From the NCBI GenBank assembly GCA_016215025.1, contig JACRMI010000070.1:1-57853 (forward strand): a stretch of DNA of 57,853 nt, read 5' to 3'. The notes beneath the pieces are model-generated. The model was not told the origin of the DNA. It ran no database searches and worked only from the letters and a program-made list of their open reading frames with translations. Positions within the stretch are counted from its first letter, which is position 1, and each line of letters starts with the position of its first letter. This document shows, piece after piece, positions 50,813 through 57,853 of the stretch. This DNA comes from Chloroflexota bacterium (lineage in GTDB: Bacteria; Chloroflexota; Anaerolineae; UBA4142). The position numbers were made by a program, and so were the translations under genes.

Positions 50813-52006
50813 CTATTTGCCGGTTGCTCTTCGCAGCACGTCCGGGATGAGTTTGGCCGCGCCTTGCACTTGCGTTGTCGAGCAGGAGAACGCAAAGCGA
50901 ATGTGCCCCGCGCCGACCGCGCCAAACGCCGAACCCGGCGAAGAACCAATCCCCGCTTGATCGATCAGATAATTCGTCATCGACCAATCATCGCGCTTGC
51001 CGTTGTAACCGGGCCAATCCTTGCCCATGCGACACCAGAGATAGAACGAGCCTTCCGGCTTGAACGCGCGCACGTACGGTGCTTCTGCCAATGCGTCCAT
51101 CAAAATGTCGCGGCGCTTTTGATACTCGACCGCCATTGAGCGCGTGGCGTCTTGGGGTCCGTTGAGCGCGGCAACGGCGCCCCATTGCGTCACCGAGTTA
51201 ACGCCGTTGATGGTGCAGCGCACTAATTTTTTCAATCGATCCAACATCAGTGGCTGGGTCGCAACGACATAGCCCACGCGCAAGCCACTCATCGCGTACG
51301 TCTTGGACATGGAGTAGACGCTGATTGTTCGATCCTGCGCACCCGGTAATGATCCAATGCTAATGTGCGGCTGGTTGTCGAAGATGACATGCTCGTACGC
51401 TTCGTCGCTCACGATCATCAAGTTATGCTTGTTAGCTAACTCCACCACGCCTTGAAGAATTTCACGGCTTGCAACCGCGCCTGTTGGATTGTGCGGCGTG
51501 TTGATAAAGATCGCACGCGTGCGCGGTGTGATCGCCGCTTCGATAGCTGCCACATCGTACTGATAATTTTTTGCTTCATGCAATTGCACCGGCACCGGTG
51601 TCCCACCGCTCAAGCGAATGTTCTCTGCGATTTCAGTCCACATCGGATCCGGCAAAATGACTTGATCGCCCGGATTGAGCAGCGCGCGAAAAATAATATA
51701 GAGACCATTCATGCCGCCGTTTGTGACGATGATCTGATCGGCGTTGGCAACCTTCAAACAATTCTGCGTCGCGACCTTGCGCAAAATCGCTTCGCGCAGT
51801 TGCGGAATCCCGGTCGATGCAGTGTAATGGGTCAATCCATCGCGCAACGCTTTCTCCATTGCCTCACGCACATGCGGGGGAATGTCAAACGATGGATCAC
51901 CCGATTCGAGTCGCCACACTTGACGACCGCGCGCTTGTTGTTCCAACAAGCGATCGCGCACCTGAACAATCGCGCCCAATGAAACCTGATCGACGATGTG
52001 TTCCAC
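50813..52006 (-). CDS. Class I/II PLP aminotransferase (AspC/PatA-like)
   Basis: 397 residues. Fold-type I aminotransferase: LESGDPSFDIP, TNGGMNGLY, NTPHNPTGA, DEAYEHV and the PLP lysine in SMSKTYAMSGLRVGY, with the terminal carboxylate-binding Arg in HIRFAFS. It would transfer amino groups between an amino acid (aspartate or aromatic type) and a 2-oxo acid. AGGAGG lies just before the ATG. No neighbours fix the substrate. Confidence 0.92.
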   Translation of the reverse strand: MEHIVDQVSLGAIVQVRDRLLEQQARGRQVWRLESGDPSFDIPPHVREAMEKALRDGLTHYTASTGIPQLREAILRKVATQNCLKVANADQIIVTNGGMNGLYIIFRALLNPGDQVILPDPMWTEIAENIRLSGGTPVPVQLHEAKNYQYDVAAIEAAITPRTRAIFINTPHNPTGAVASREILQGVVELANKHNLMIVSDEAYEHVIFDNQPHISIGSLPGAQDRTISVYSMSKTYAMSGLRVGYVVATQPLMLDRLKKLVRCTINGVNSVTQWGAVAALNGPQDATRSMAVEYQKRRDILMDALAEAPYVRAFKPEGSFYLWCRMGKDWPGYNGKRDDWSMTNYLIDQAGIGSSPGSAFGAVGAGHIRFAFSCSTTQVQGAAKLIPDVLRRATGK

Positions 52007-52143
52007 AAGTCCTCCTGCAAATGATAAAAAAATTGGCGGCTCCTCTATCTCGACGTTGAGACAAAGGGGTCGCCTTTGATGGCGCGTATAATAACATAGT
52101 CACGCCAGAACTCAAAATCAGAAGGTGCGTCGCACGTCGTACC

Positions 52144-53298
52144 CTACTGCATGCTCACTTGATCGCCTTCATTCAAGCCACTGAGGATTTCGGTATTGGC
52201 TCCATCCGTGACACCGGTCTCAACGGTCACATCGCGCGCTTGACCCGGCGCAACGATATGGACCGCTTTGCGCGTACCCGTGTTTTTCAGCGCGCGATTC
52301 GGTACGATCAACACGCCGTTTTTTTCAATGGTTTTGATCTTCAAGTTTGCGCCCATTCCCAAGCGCACGTTGAACTTACCCGGACTAAAATCGATGATTG
52401 CCGAATAGACCGTACTGCCGCGCTGTGTCGATGCGGCTGGATACAAGCGTGTCACCTTGCCGTCGAACTTTTCGCCGGGAAAAGCATCCAGTCGAACTTC
52501 GACACTTTGACCTACAGCAACATTCGCGACGTCGATCTCGTCAATGTCGGCGGCGATCTCAAGCGTACTCAAATCGGCGACGGTTGCCAGTGGATTGAAT
52601 CCACCGACGAGTTCGCCCGGACGCACCGTGATGTCCGTCACCGTCGAAGTGAACGGCGCGGTCAATTGTGTCATCGTGAGCGCGGTGCGCGCGCTGTCCA
52701 AATCGAGCTGCGCATTCGTCACCGAATTTTGCAGCGCATCTAATTCTTCTTTGGTTGGTCCATTGGTTAGTCGATTGAAATTGGCGCGCGCAATATCGAG
52801 GTCGGCATTGGCGGCTTGACGCGCCGCATCGTTCTGCGAGGTGGGCGCTGAGTTGTAATTGGATTCAGCCATGGCGGCGAAGAGGGTCGCTTTGCGCAAA
52901 TTCGCTTGCGCCACTTGCAACTCTTCCGGGCGCGGTGCTGCTTTCGCACGGGTGAGATCGAGTTGGCGCGATTGCAAAACGAGTTCCGCTTGGCGCACGC
53001 GTCGCTGGGTGTCGTCGGCGCGCAGCGTTAAAATCACCTCGCCTGGGTTCACCGGATCGCCGGGGATTTTGTTGACGCTTTGGACCATGCCCGACACGGG
53101 CAATGACAAGCGCGCGGATTTTTTCGCTTGCACCTTGCCTGTTGCATTGATGGACGCACTAATGTCGCCGCGTTGCACGGTGACAACCTGGGTTGCGGTT
53201 GATTTGGGCGAAAGAATACCCGATGCGTAAATTCCAACGGCAACAATTGCAGTAATAATCACGACAAGAATAAAAATTAGACGGCGCGTAATCTTCAT
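52144..53298 (-). CDS. Periplasmic/extracytoplasmic efflux adaptor (MacA/HlyD family)
   Basis: 384 residues. One N-terminal membrane anchor (about 5-27), a lipoyl-like half (GDISASINATGKVQAKKSARLSLP, about 43-66), a helical hairpin (about 95-195) and then the second lipoyl half and beta-barrel domain (LTAPFTSTVTDITVRPGELV onward). Such adaptors bind a MacB-type permease like the one at 46101, which lacks an adaptor gene of its own; the pairing is inference. The gene is not next to a transporter. Confidence 0.88.
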   Translation of the reverse strand: MKITRRLIFILVVIITAIVAVGIYASGILSPKSTATQVVTVQRGDISASINATGKVQAKKSARLSLPVSGMVQSVNKIPGDPVNPGEVILTLRADDTQRRVRQAELVLQSRQLDLTRAKAAPRPEELQVAQANLRKATLFAAMAESNYNSAPTSQNDAARQAANADLDIARANFNRLTNGPTKEELDALQNSVTNAQLDLDSARTALTMTQLTAPFTSTVTDITVRPGELVGGFNPLATVADLSTLEIAADIDEIDVANVAVGQSVEVRLDAFPGEKFDGKVTRLYPAASTQRGSTVYSAIIDFSPGKFNVRLGMGANLKIKTIEKNGVLIVPNRALKNTGTRKAVHIVAPGQARDVTVETGVTDGANTEILSGLNEGDQVSMQ

Positions 53299-53360
53299 TA
53301 TGAATGCTCCGGTAGGGGATGGACGCGGTTCTGTTCCTCTCGAACTACGGCGAGCGTTCG

Positions 53361-56138
53361 CTACTGTGAAAAATCATTTGCGCGATACGCGTCGGTGGTG
53401 AATGCTTTGGTGCGTTCGTCTACTTGAACAGCGGCGAACGACGCATCCATCAAAATTAGATCAACGACGTAGGGTCCATCGATTCCCCGCGCGCGAATTT
53501 GGTATCCTGGGATTTTTACCGACACCGATTGTGTGCCAGCTTGTAATGTCACCGGCGCGGTCAATGATGCAACCAACTGTCCGCGCGTGTCACGCAGTGT
53601 CACTCCTAGCGCAAAATCTCCGGCGCGCGTTGCGTTCACGCTCGCGTTGACGGTTATGCCTGATGCATCAGCGCGTGCGCTCACGTTGGTGCCTAGCGAT
53701 GCGGTCTGCGGTGAGACGGCGAAAATGGTTTCGCGTTCGCGCGCCAAATTTGTGCCACGTGCGGTGATACGCGCCAGGTAATATCCGCCGCGCGTCAACC
53801 CCGTGATTGCTTGAGTGTACGTCCCAGTGTTGGCTTGTTCTGACAATCTGTATTCGGTCGCATCGCCGCGCGGCGATTTTCCTTCGCCTAGCCATTCGAT
53901 TCTCACGCGCACATCTGTCCCGCTTGCCTTGTTCGACAACGACGCTTCGATGTTGATCGGTTGTCCTGGTATGTACCACGCACGATCCGTTTTCGCGTTC
54001 AATTTCAAATCGGCGTCAAGATCGGCGTAGCTCGTTAACAGCATGAGCTTGTCGCCTTTGTCGAGTCGCGTTGCGATCAGCGACCAAGTGCCGCTCTGCG
54101 CGTGCGGAATCGAATAGAAGATGATGTTGCCGATGTCGGCTTTGAGGTATGCGCCGTCAAGCGAACCTTTCTTCGTCGCACCTGGGACGATCACGGCATT
54201 TTGCGAAAAGCTGTCGCGCACGGTCGTCGGCGTGTAGAGCGTGCCATCGGGTGCGCGCAATTTTACATCGGCGTCGCCAGTATTCCATCGTGAGATAAAT
54301 CGCGTCGCTCGGTTTGTATCAATGACAATGCTGCGGGTGATCGTGTCACTAGCGCGAAGTGTGTCGATATTCATCGGTGTGATGTTGCGCGGCTGGATCG
54401 GATCGACCGGCGCGGCGGCAGAGTCAATCGGACGCGTGTCCGGATCGCGCAGCGCGTTGCGAATGAAGCGCTGATAGGTTTGTTCGGGATAGAGATAAGC
54501 GGTGACGTTTATGATCGATGGCGAGGGTGACCAATCGTGCGCATCGGCATTGGTCACGCGTCGAACCTGGGGACCGTTGAGCGCATGGGCGCTCCAAACG
54601 TCGATGAGACCATCGTTGGGCGGAAAGTCTTTGAGAAGCTCAAGCCCGCTTTGCCCACGCACATCGCCGATGAGCAAATCGTACGGCACGGTTACGGGCG
54701 GCGCATGCGTTCGATTGAATAGGTCGGCGTACTCCGGCGTCAATTCGATCACCGATGGCTCGGTCGGGCGGTCTTGAATCTCGCGCGTCAGAAGCGAGTA
54801 CCACATCTGCACACCCGCCATCGGCGTGCCGAGAATGATCGCGCGGCGGACACTGAAAGTGCCGTTGGCATCGTTTTGATAATACGACGATTCGAGGTAC
54901 GACCGGGTGTTTAGTCCGCCCATCGAAAAGGCAATGATGTCTACTTGCTTCGCGCCAGTCTTGGCTTTGACGTCGGCGATGACATCACGCAGGGTTGCCG
55001 CGTTCTGGAAAAGCGTTTTGTACGGCGAAATGCCCTGGGCGTAGAAAACCTGGATGCCGTCTTGCTGAAGATACCGACGGATGAAGCGAAACTCGGTGTC
55101 GTCGAGTTGGTCGGAATCGGCAGTATGCCAGCCATGAACGAGGACCACCGGCAGCGTCGTCGCTGGCACAAGCGATGCACCACCGAAAATGCTCAGCCCA
55201 TGCGGCGTGCCTACCCAGACGTTTTTGTTGGCGTCGATGGCAAGCGCGTTGATCGTGTCATCAACAAGACCGTCTGCGCGCGTTAAAGTCTTCCATTTGC
55301 CATTTTCCAACACCGATAGTCCGCGAGTCGTGCCAACCCAAACGCGCGACGAGTCCACGGCGATTGCGGTTACGGCGTTGTCTGCCAGCCCATCCGACTT
55401 TTTGTACGAACGATAAGTTTTGCCGTCGTAAGCGGTCACGCCGTTGTCAGTGCCAAACCAAAGTCTGCCGTCCGGTGCGATGGTGAGCGTGTTCACGCGG
55501 CTGCTCGCCAGCCCAGTCGATTGGGTCAACTGCACCCAAGTTTTGCCATCGAAAAAAAACGCGCCGTTGCTGGTAGCGACCCACGGATTGCCATTCGCGT
55601 CAAGTGCCAGTGCGTTCACGTAATTGTTTGCCAGCGAGTGTTTTGTCCACTGATCGCCGTCAAGTCGGGAGACACCATACCCCAGCGTGCCAATCCACAC
55701 GCGATTTTGCTTATCGACAGCCATGGCAGTAACATAGTTGCTTGGAATCGCCGAATTTGAGGTGTTGAACGTCTTCCACGTCGTCCCGTCGAGCAGCGAT
55801 AGCCCGCCGCCGTTAGTCGCAAAGTAGGTTTTGTCGCCGGACACCACGATGTCGTTGACCCATGAATTCCCTAAACCATGCGCCGAAGTGAAAGTTACCC
55901 AAGACTTGCCTTGCGCCTTCGTCGCGCCTTTGGATGTGGCAAGCCACGCGGCTCCATCAGGCGCAAACGCTACGCGCGTGACAAAATTACCGGCAAGTCC
56001 GTCGCGTTGGACGAAGGATTGGAACAGGGGTAAATCCGCGTGTGCATTCGCGAAAAGAATTAAGTAGAAAAACAAGAGCACAGTGAATAAGTAAGACACA
56101 AACTGCACTCTTGTTTTCAAGATTCTGATAATTCGCAT
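53361..56138 (-). CDS. Secreted beta-propeller/lipase fusion protein
   Basis: 925 residues from ATG 56138 (an ATG at 56171 is also possible). Signal peptide ending ANAHA. Residues about 35-325: about seven repeats of the two-component-regulator propeller type (FAPDGAAWLATSKG, VDKQNRVWIGTLGYGVS, IDANKNVWVGTPHGLS). Residues about 330-590: alpha/beta hydrolase with LVHGWH oxyanion loop and IAFSMGGLNTRSYLE nucleophile elbow, like PGAP1 or triacylglycerol lipases. Residues about 600-925: beta-rich, Ig-like external domains. Reg_prop propellers normally sit on sensor kinases, so this arrangement is unusual. A secreted esterase acting on lipid or polymer is expected. Confidence 0.85.
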   Translation of the reverse strand: MRIIRILKTRVQFVSYLFTVLLFFYLILFANAHADLPLFQSFVQRDGLAGNFVTRVAFAPDGAAWLATSKGATKAQGKSWVTFTSAHGLGNSWVNDIVVSGDKTYFATNGGGLSLLDGTTWKTFNTSNSAIPSNYVTAMAVDKQNRVWIGTLGYGVSRLDGDQWTKHSLANNYVNALALDANGNPWVATSNGAFFFDGKTWVQLTQSTGLASSRVNTLTIAPDGRLWFGTDNGVTAYDGKTYRSYKKSDGLADNAVTAIAVDSSRVWVGTTRGLSVLENGKWKTLTRADGLVDDTINALAIDANKNVWVGTPHGLSIFGGASLVPATTLPVVLVHGWHTADSDQLDDTEFRFIRRYLQQDGIQVFYAQGISPYKTLFQNAATLRDVIADVKAKTGAKQVDIIAFSMGGLNTRSYLESSYYQNDANGTFSVRRAIILGTPMAGVQMWYSLLTREIQDRPTEPSVIELTPEYADLFNRTHAPPVTVPYDLLIGDVRGQSGLELLKDFPPNDGLIDVWSAHALNGPQVRRVTNADAHDWSPSPSIINVTAYLYPEQTYQRFIRNALRDPDTRPIDSAAAPVDPIQPRNITPMNIDTLRASDTITRSIVIDTNRATRFISRWNTGDADVKLRAPDGTLYTPTTVRDSFSQNAVIVPGATKKGSLDGAYLKADIGNIIFYSIPHAQSGTWSLIATRLDKGDKLMLLTSYADLDADLKLNAKTDRAWYIPGQPINIEASLSNKASGTDVRVRIEWLGEGKSPRGDATEYRLSEQANTGTYTQAITGLTRGGYYLARITARGTNLARERETIFAVSPQTASLGTNVSARADASGITVNASVNATRAGDFALGVTLRDTRGQLVASLTAPVTLQAGTQSVSVKIPGYQIRARGIDGPYVVDLILMDASFAAVQVDERTKAFTTDAYRANDFSQ

Positions 56139-56180
56139 TGGACAAAAAATATTTCTAGTCCACGAAGCCATTAAAGGTTA

Positions 56181-57293
56181 TCAACTAGACTCGATTCCGC
56201 TAAGCAAATCCTTATAGAGTTTGTTTTCTCCCTCGGCTCCCGGTTTGTAGATTTCAGTAGTGAATTGACCTGACTCCATGGGTATCTTTTTCATGAATTG
56301 ATAAAATATACTCTGAGGCGGAACCTCTCCCGGCTTACCGATTTGTAAATAGATTCGGGGGAAGACGCGCATCAACGCCTTGAAACCATTTGTTCTTGGC
56401 AAAATATTTCCAGTAATATTTAGACCATTCCAAGCACTGGACCATTTGTCACTAACTGCTCCGAAATAATTCCATATAACACTAGCAATTTCTGCATCTT
56501 GCTTGTCAAGAAACATATTCCTAAAGACGAGATCTTTCGTTTCAGAGGTGTTGGCTCTTGCTGGTCTCTCATCACGCTTCAGAAGGTCTCTGTCCTCAAG
56601 TGCCCTTTTACTGCCTCCCGATATCATTCTTATCATCGCTTCGACGAACGTTGCCTGAGTTATAGTCTGTGTTCGACTTTGGCCGGGCGCTGCTGTTCCT
56701 AAGACCTTGATTCTCTTATGGAAGGGACTTCCCTCTTTCACGTTAAGAAGTCTTGCTATGTTATGTGACGTTTTTTGTGGACTGCGAAATTTCGTGTATT
56801 CATACAAATCATAAACTAGGGACTTACTAACCTTAGTTTGTGCAAGATTGATGGTAGCAAATACCATTGCTTGATCCTCAATATCCATGTCAACGAAGAT
56901 TGTTACATTGAGTTGAAAAGCCTCACCTTGGTAACCCCTCAATCCGGCAATTCGATGTTGCCCATCAATGATTTTTGCTACATTTTCGTCATTCCGAATA
57001 AGCAATATGCCGGAATCAGAATTAAATTCTGCATCATCGGACGAAATTGCCAAAATGATACTTGTGGGGAATGTCGCATCGACAGCTTTCACATATCTCT
57101 GTAATTCATCAACCCTTTTGGGCGATAACTGACGTTGAATTCCCAAATACTCATCCAATTCTCGGTCAGCCAATGCACGAATATCAGCAAAGGAAATATG
57201 CACTAGATCGTGTGCGTTCATAACGCCAACATAAAAACCACCGATTGGTTGAGCGACCTCAAGACACTTGATCGGGATGTATTCGTTTGCCAT
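56181..57293 (-). CDS. DGQHR-domain protein (DndB/Dbs-like)
   Basis: 370 residues from ATG 57293, which starts five bases after the stop of the gene before it and has AAAGAG upstream. Contains IIDGQHRIAGL with DGQHR at 110-114, and TFPTSIILAIS, FATINLAQTKVSKSLVYDLYE, features of the DGQHR family related to DndB. DndB regulates DNA phosphorothioation; other DGQHR proteins occur in mobile islands with unknown roles. No dnd gene is in view, but the window ends 560 bp further on. AT-rich compared with the rest of the window, consistent with transfer. Confidence 0.85.
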   Translation of the reverse strand: MANEYIPIKCLEVAQPIGGFYVGVMNAHDLVHISFADIRALADRELDEYLGIQRQLSPKRVDELQRYVKAVDATFPTSIILAISSDDAEFNSDSGILLIRNDENVAKIIDGQHRIAGLRGYQGEAFQLNVTIFVDMDIEDQAMVFATINLAQTKVSKSLVYDLYEYTKFRSPQKTSHNIARLLNVKEGSPFHKRIKVLGTAAPGQSRTQTITQATFVEAMIRMISGGSKRALEDRDLLKRDERPARANTSETKDLVFRNMFLDKQDAEIASVIWNYFGAVSDKWSSAWNGLNITGNILPRTNGFKALMRVFPRIYLQIGKPGEVPPQSIFYQFMKKIPMESGQFTTEIYKPGAEGENKLYKDLLSGIESS

Positions 57294-57297
57294 TTGA

Positions 57298-57783
57298 TTA
57301 GCTCTTTCGGATTGCATCGAATTTGGTTTCAAGTTCCTGTTCGCCCTGCTTGAATCGATTACTGATTTCATCTGTACCGAAACTGGTAGCAGAATTATCT
57401 AGTACAATTACTAAGTAGCTTGACATCACAGTGATGATAAAAATAACGATTGTAATACCTGTTAACCAATCGACATCGAGAGGCAAATTCACACTCGGCA
57501 GATGTGCAAAAGTTGCACCTGCAAATAACAGTGCTGAAAAAAGAAGAAGTGTTGTGAAGAGACCAACAAAAATTCGAGTTCCAGGAAAATTGGCTTTCAA
57601 AGGCGTTCTGACTTGGTTGCCACTAAATAACGCAGCAACATCTCGAATCAGATTTGCGCTATAGTCTTTGCTGACAACATAGAATGAAGCGGAAACCATA
57701 GCCGCACTATACACTCGACTTTTGCGATGTGATTGAGAAACATCGCTCTGTTTCACGCCTTGCTGTTTTGCAAGCGCGAGCAA
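57298..57783 (-). CDS. Two-helix membrane protein coupled to the DGQHR gene
   Basis: 161 residues in this frame. An N-terminal soluble part (about 1-70), two membrane helices (about 71-95 and 106-129) and a charged C-terminal helix (FKQGEQELETKFDA). The start at 57783 is uncertain; a later Met (about residue 29) is possible. The stop lies five bases before the DGQHR start, so the pair is cotranscribed. Layout recalls membrane effectors with a short two-helix core (such as SLATT-type proteins), but no family is recognised with confidence. Confidence 0.7.
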   Translation of the reverse strand: MLALAKQQGVKQSDVSQSHRKSRVYSAAMVSASFYVVSKDYSANLIRDVAALFSGNQVRTPLKANFPGTRIFVGLFTTLLLFSALLFAGATFAHLPSVNLPLDVDWLTGITIVIFIITVMSSYLVIVLDNSATSFGTDEISNRFKQGEQELETKFDAIRKS

Positions 57784-57853
57784 TCGACCTGGTGCAATTC
57801 AATGCGTTGACCAGCTAATCTAGAACCTTACCAAACAATCTCAACAAGACAAT

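Overview
The window reads as a stretch of bacterial chromosome, most likely from a Chloroflexota (Anaerolineae-like) organism. This rests on several lines: the C11/C33/C51/C59 N-terminal box of the protein at 10189-11151, the nucleotidyltransferase/left-handed-helix/phosphomutase-like fusion, a GT-C membrane glycosyltransferase with stacked beta-sandwich domains, many Thr/Pro-rich stalk proteins, and dispersed palindromic and 7-8 bp tandem repeats. This is inference; no rRNA or tRNA gene was found to confirm it.

Layout. 29-2256 is a type I-E-like CRISPR array (37 repeats, open at the left edge) with no cas genes in view. Its presumed leader end abuts an IS481-like insertion sequence (2264-3686), and an orphan ABC-2 permease follows. 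4651-11151 holds a very long secreted protein of about 17 Ig-like modules, broken by a frame disruption near 8005, and a membrane-anchored Cys-box protein. 11375-12786 holds a PLP-dependent threonine dehydratase-like enzyme and a STAS anti-sigma antagonist. 12918-19177 is a tightly overlapping minus-strand cell-surface glycan operon: RmlD-like reductase, glycosyltransferase (GT2), methyltransferase, GT-C glycosyltransferase, second GT2. On the plus strand, 19338-24183 holds a small membrane protein, a sugar-nucleotide transferase fusion, an Lgt-like protein and RNase D.

24269-31031 is a long codirectional minus-strand run: chelatase ATPase and VWA subunits, TIR-TPR protein, lipoprotein, methyltransferase with a Trm112-like tail, and DnaN. 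The chelatase ATPase and VWA reading frames meet at a run of nine A in the mRNA, in exactly the arrangement expected for programmed -1 frameshifting of a chlD-type gene. 31225-37996 holds an MFS carrier, pterin dehydratase, two acetyltransferase genes (one fused to a PIG-L deacetylase), two paralogous membrane-anchored hydrolases and a small membrane protein. 38045-48671 is rich in export functions: two ABC exporters, a CDF metal transporter, a PadR regulator with a clear promoter and candidate operator, and a MacB-like ATPase/permease pair. A small AT-richer island at 39943-41572 lies inside it. 48789-53298 holds a PHP phosphoesterase, TrmD, a small stalk protein, an aminotransferase and an efflux adaptor. 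53361-57783 holds a secreted propeller-lipase fusion and an AT-rich pair of a two-helix membrane protein and a DGQHR-domain protein that looks acquired.

The least explained feature is a family of degenerate 7-8 bp tandem repeats at 14 or more sites. They sit at gene borders and also inside genes: they are translated in TrmD, a GT-C transferase, a methyltransferase and an acetyltransferase-deacetylase fusion, and they supply start codons, stop codons and a promoter element elsewhere. The other main leads are the chlD frameshift site, the damaged leader end of the CRISPR array, and the DGQHR and TIR-TPR loci.
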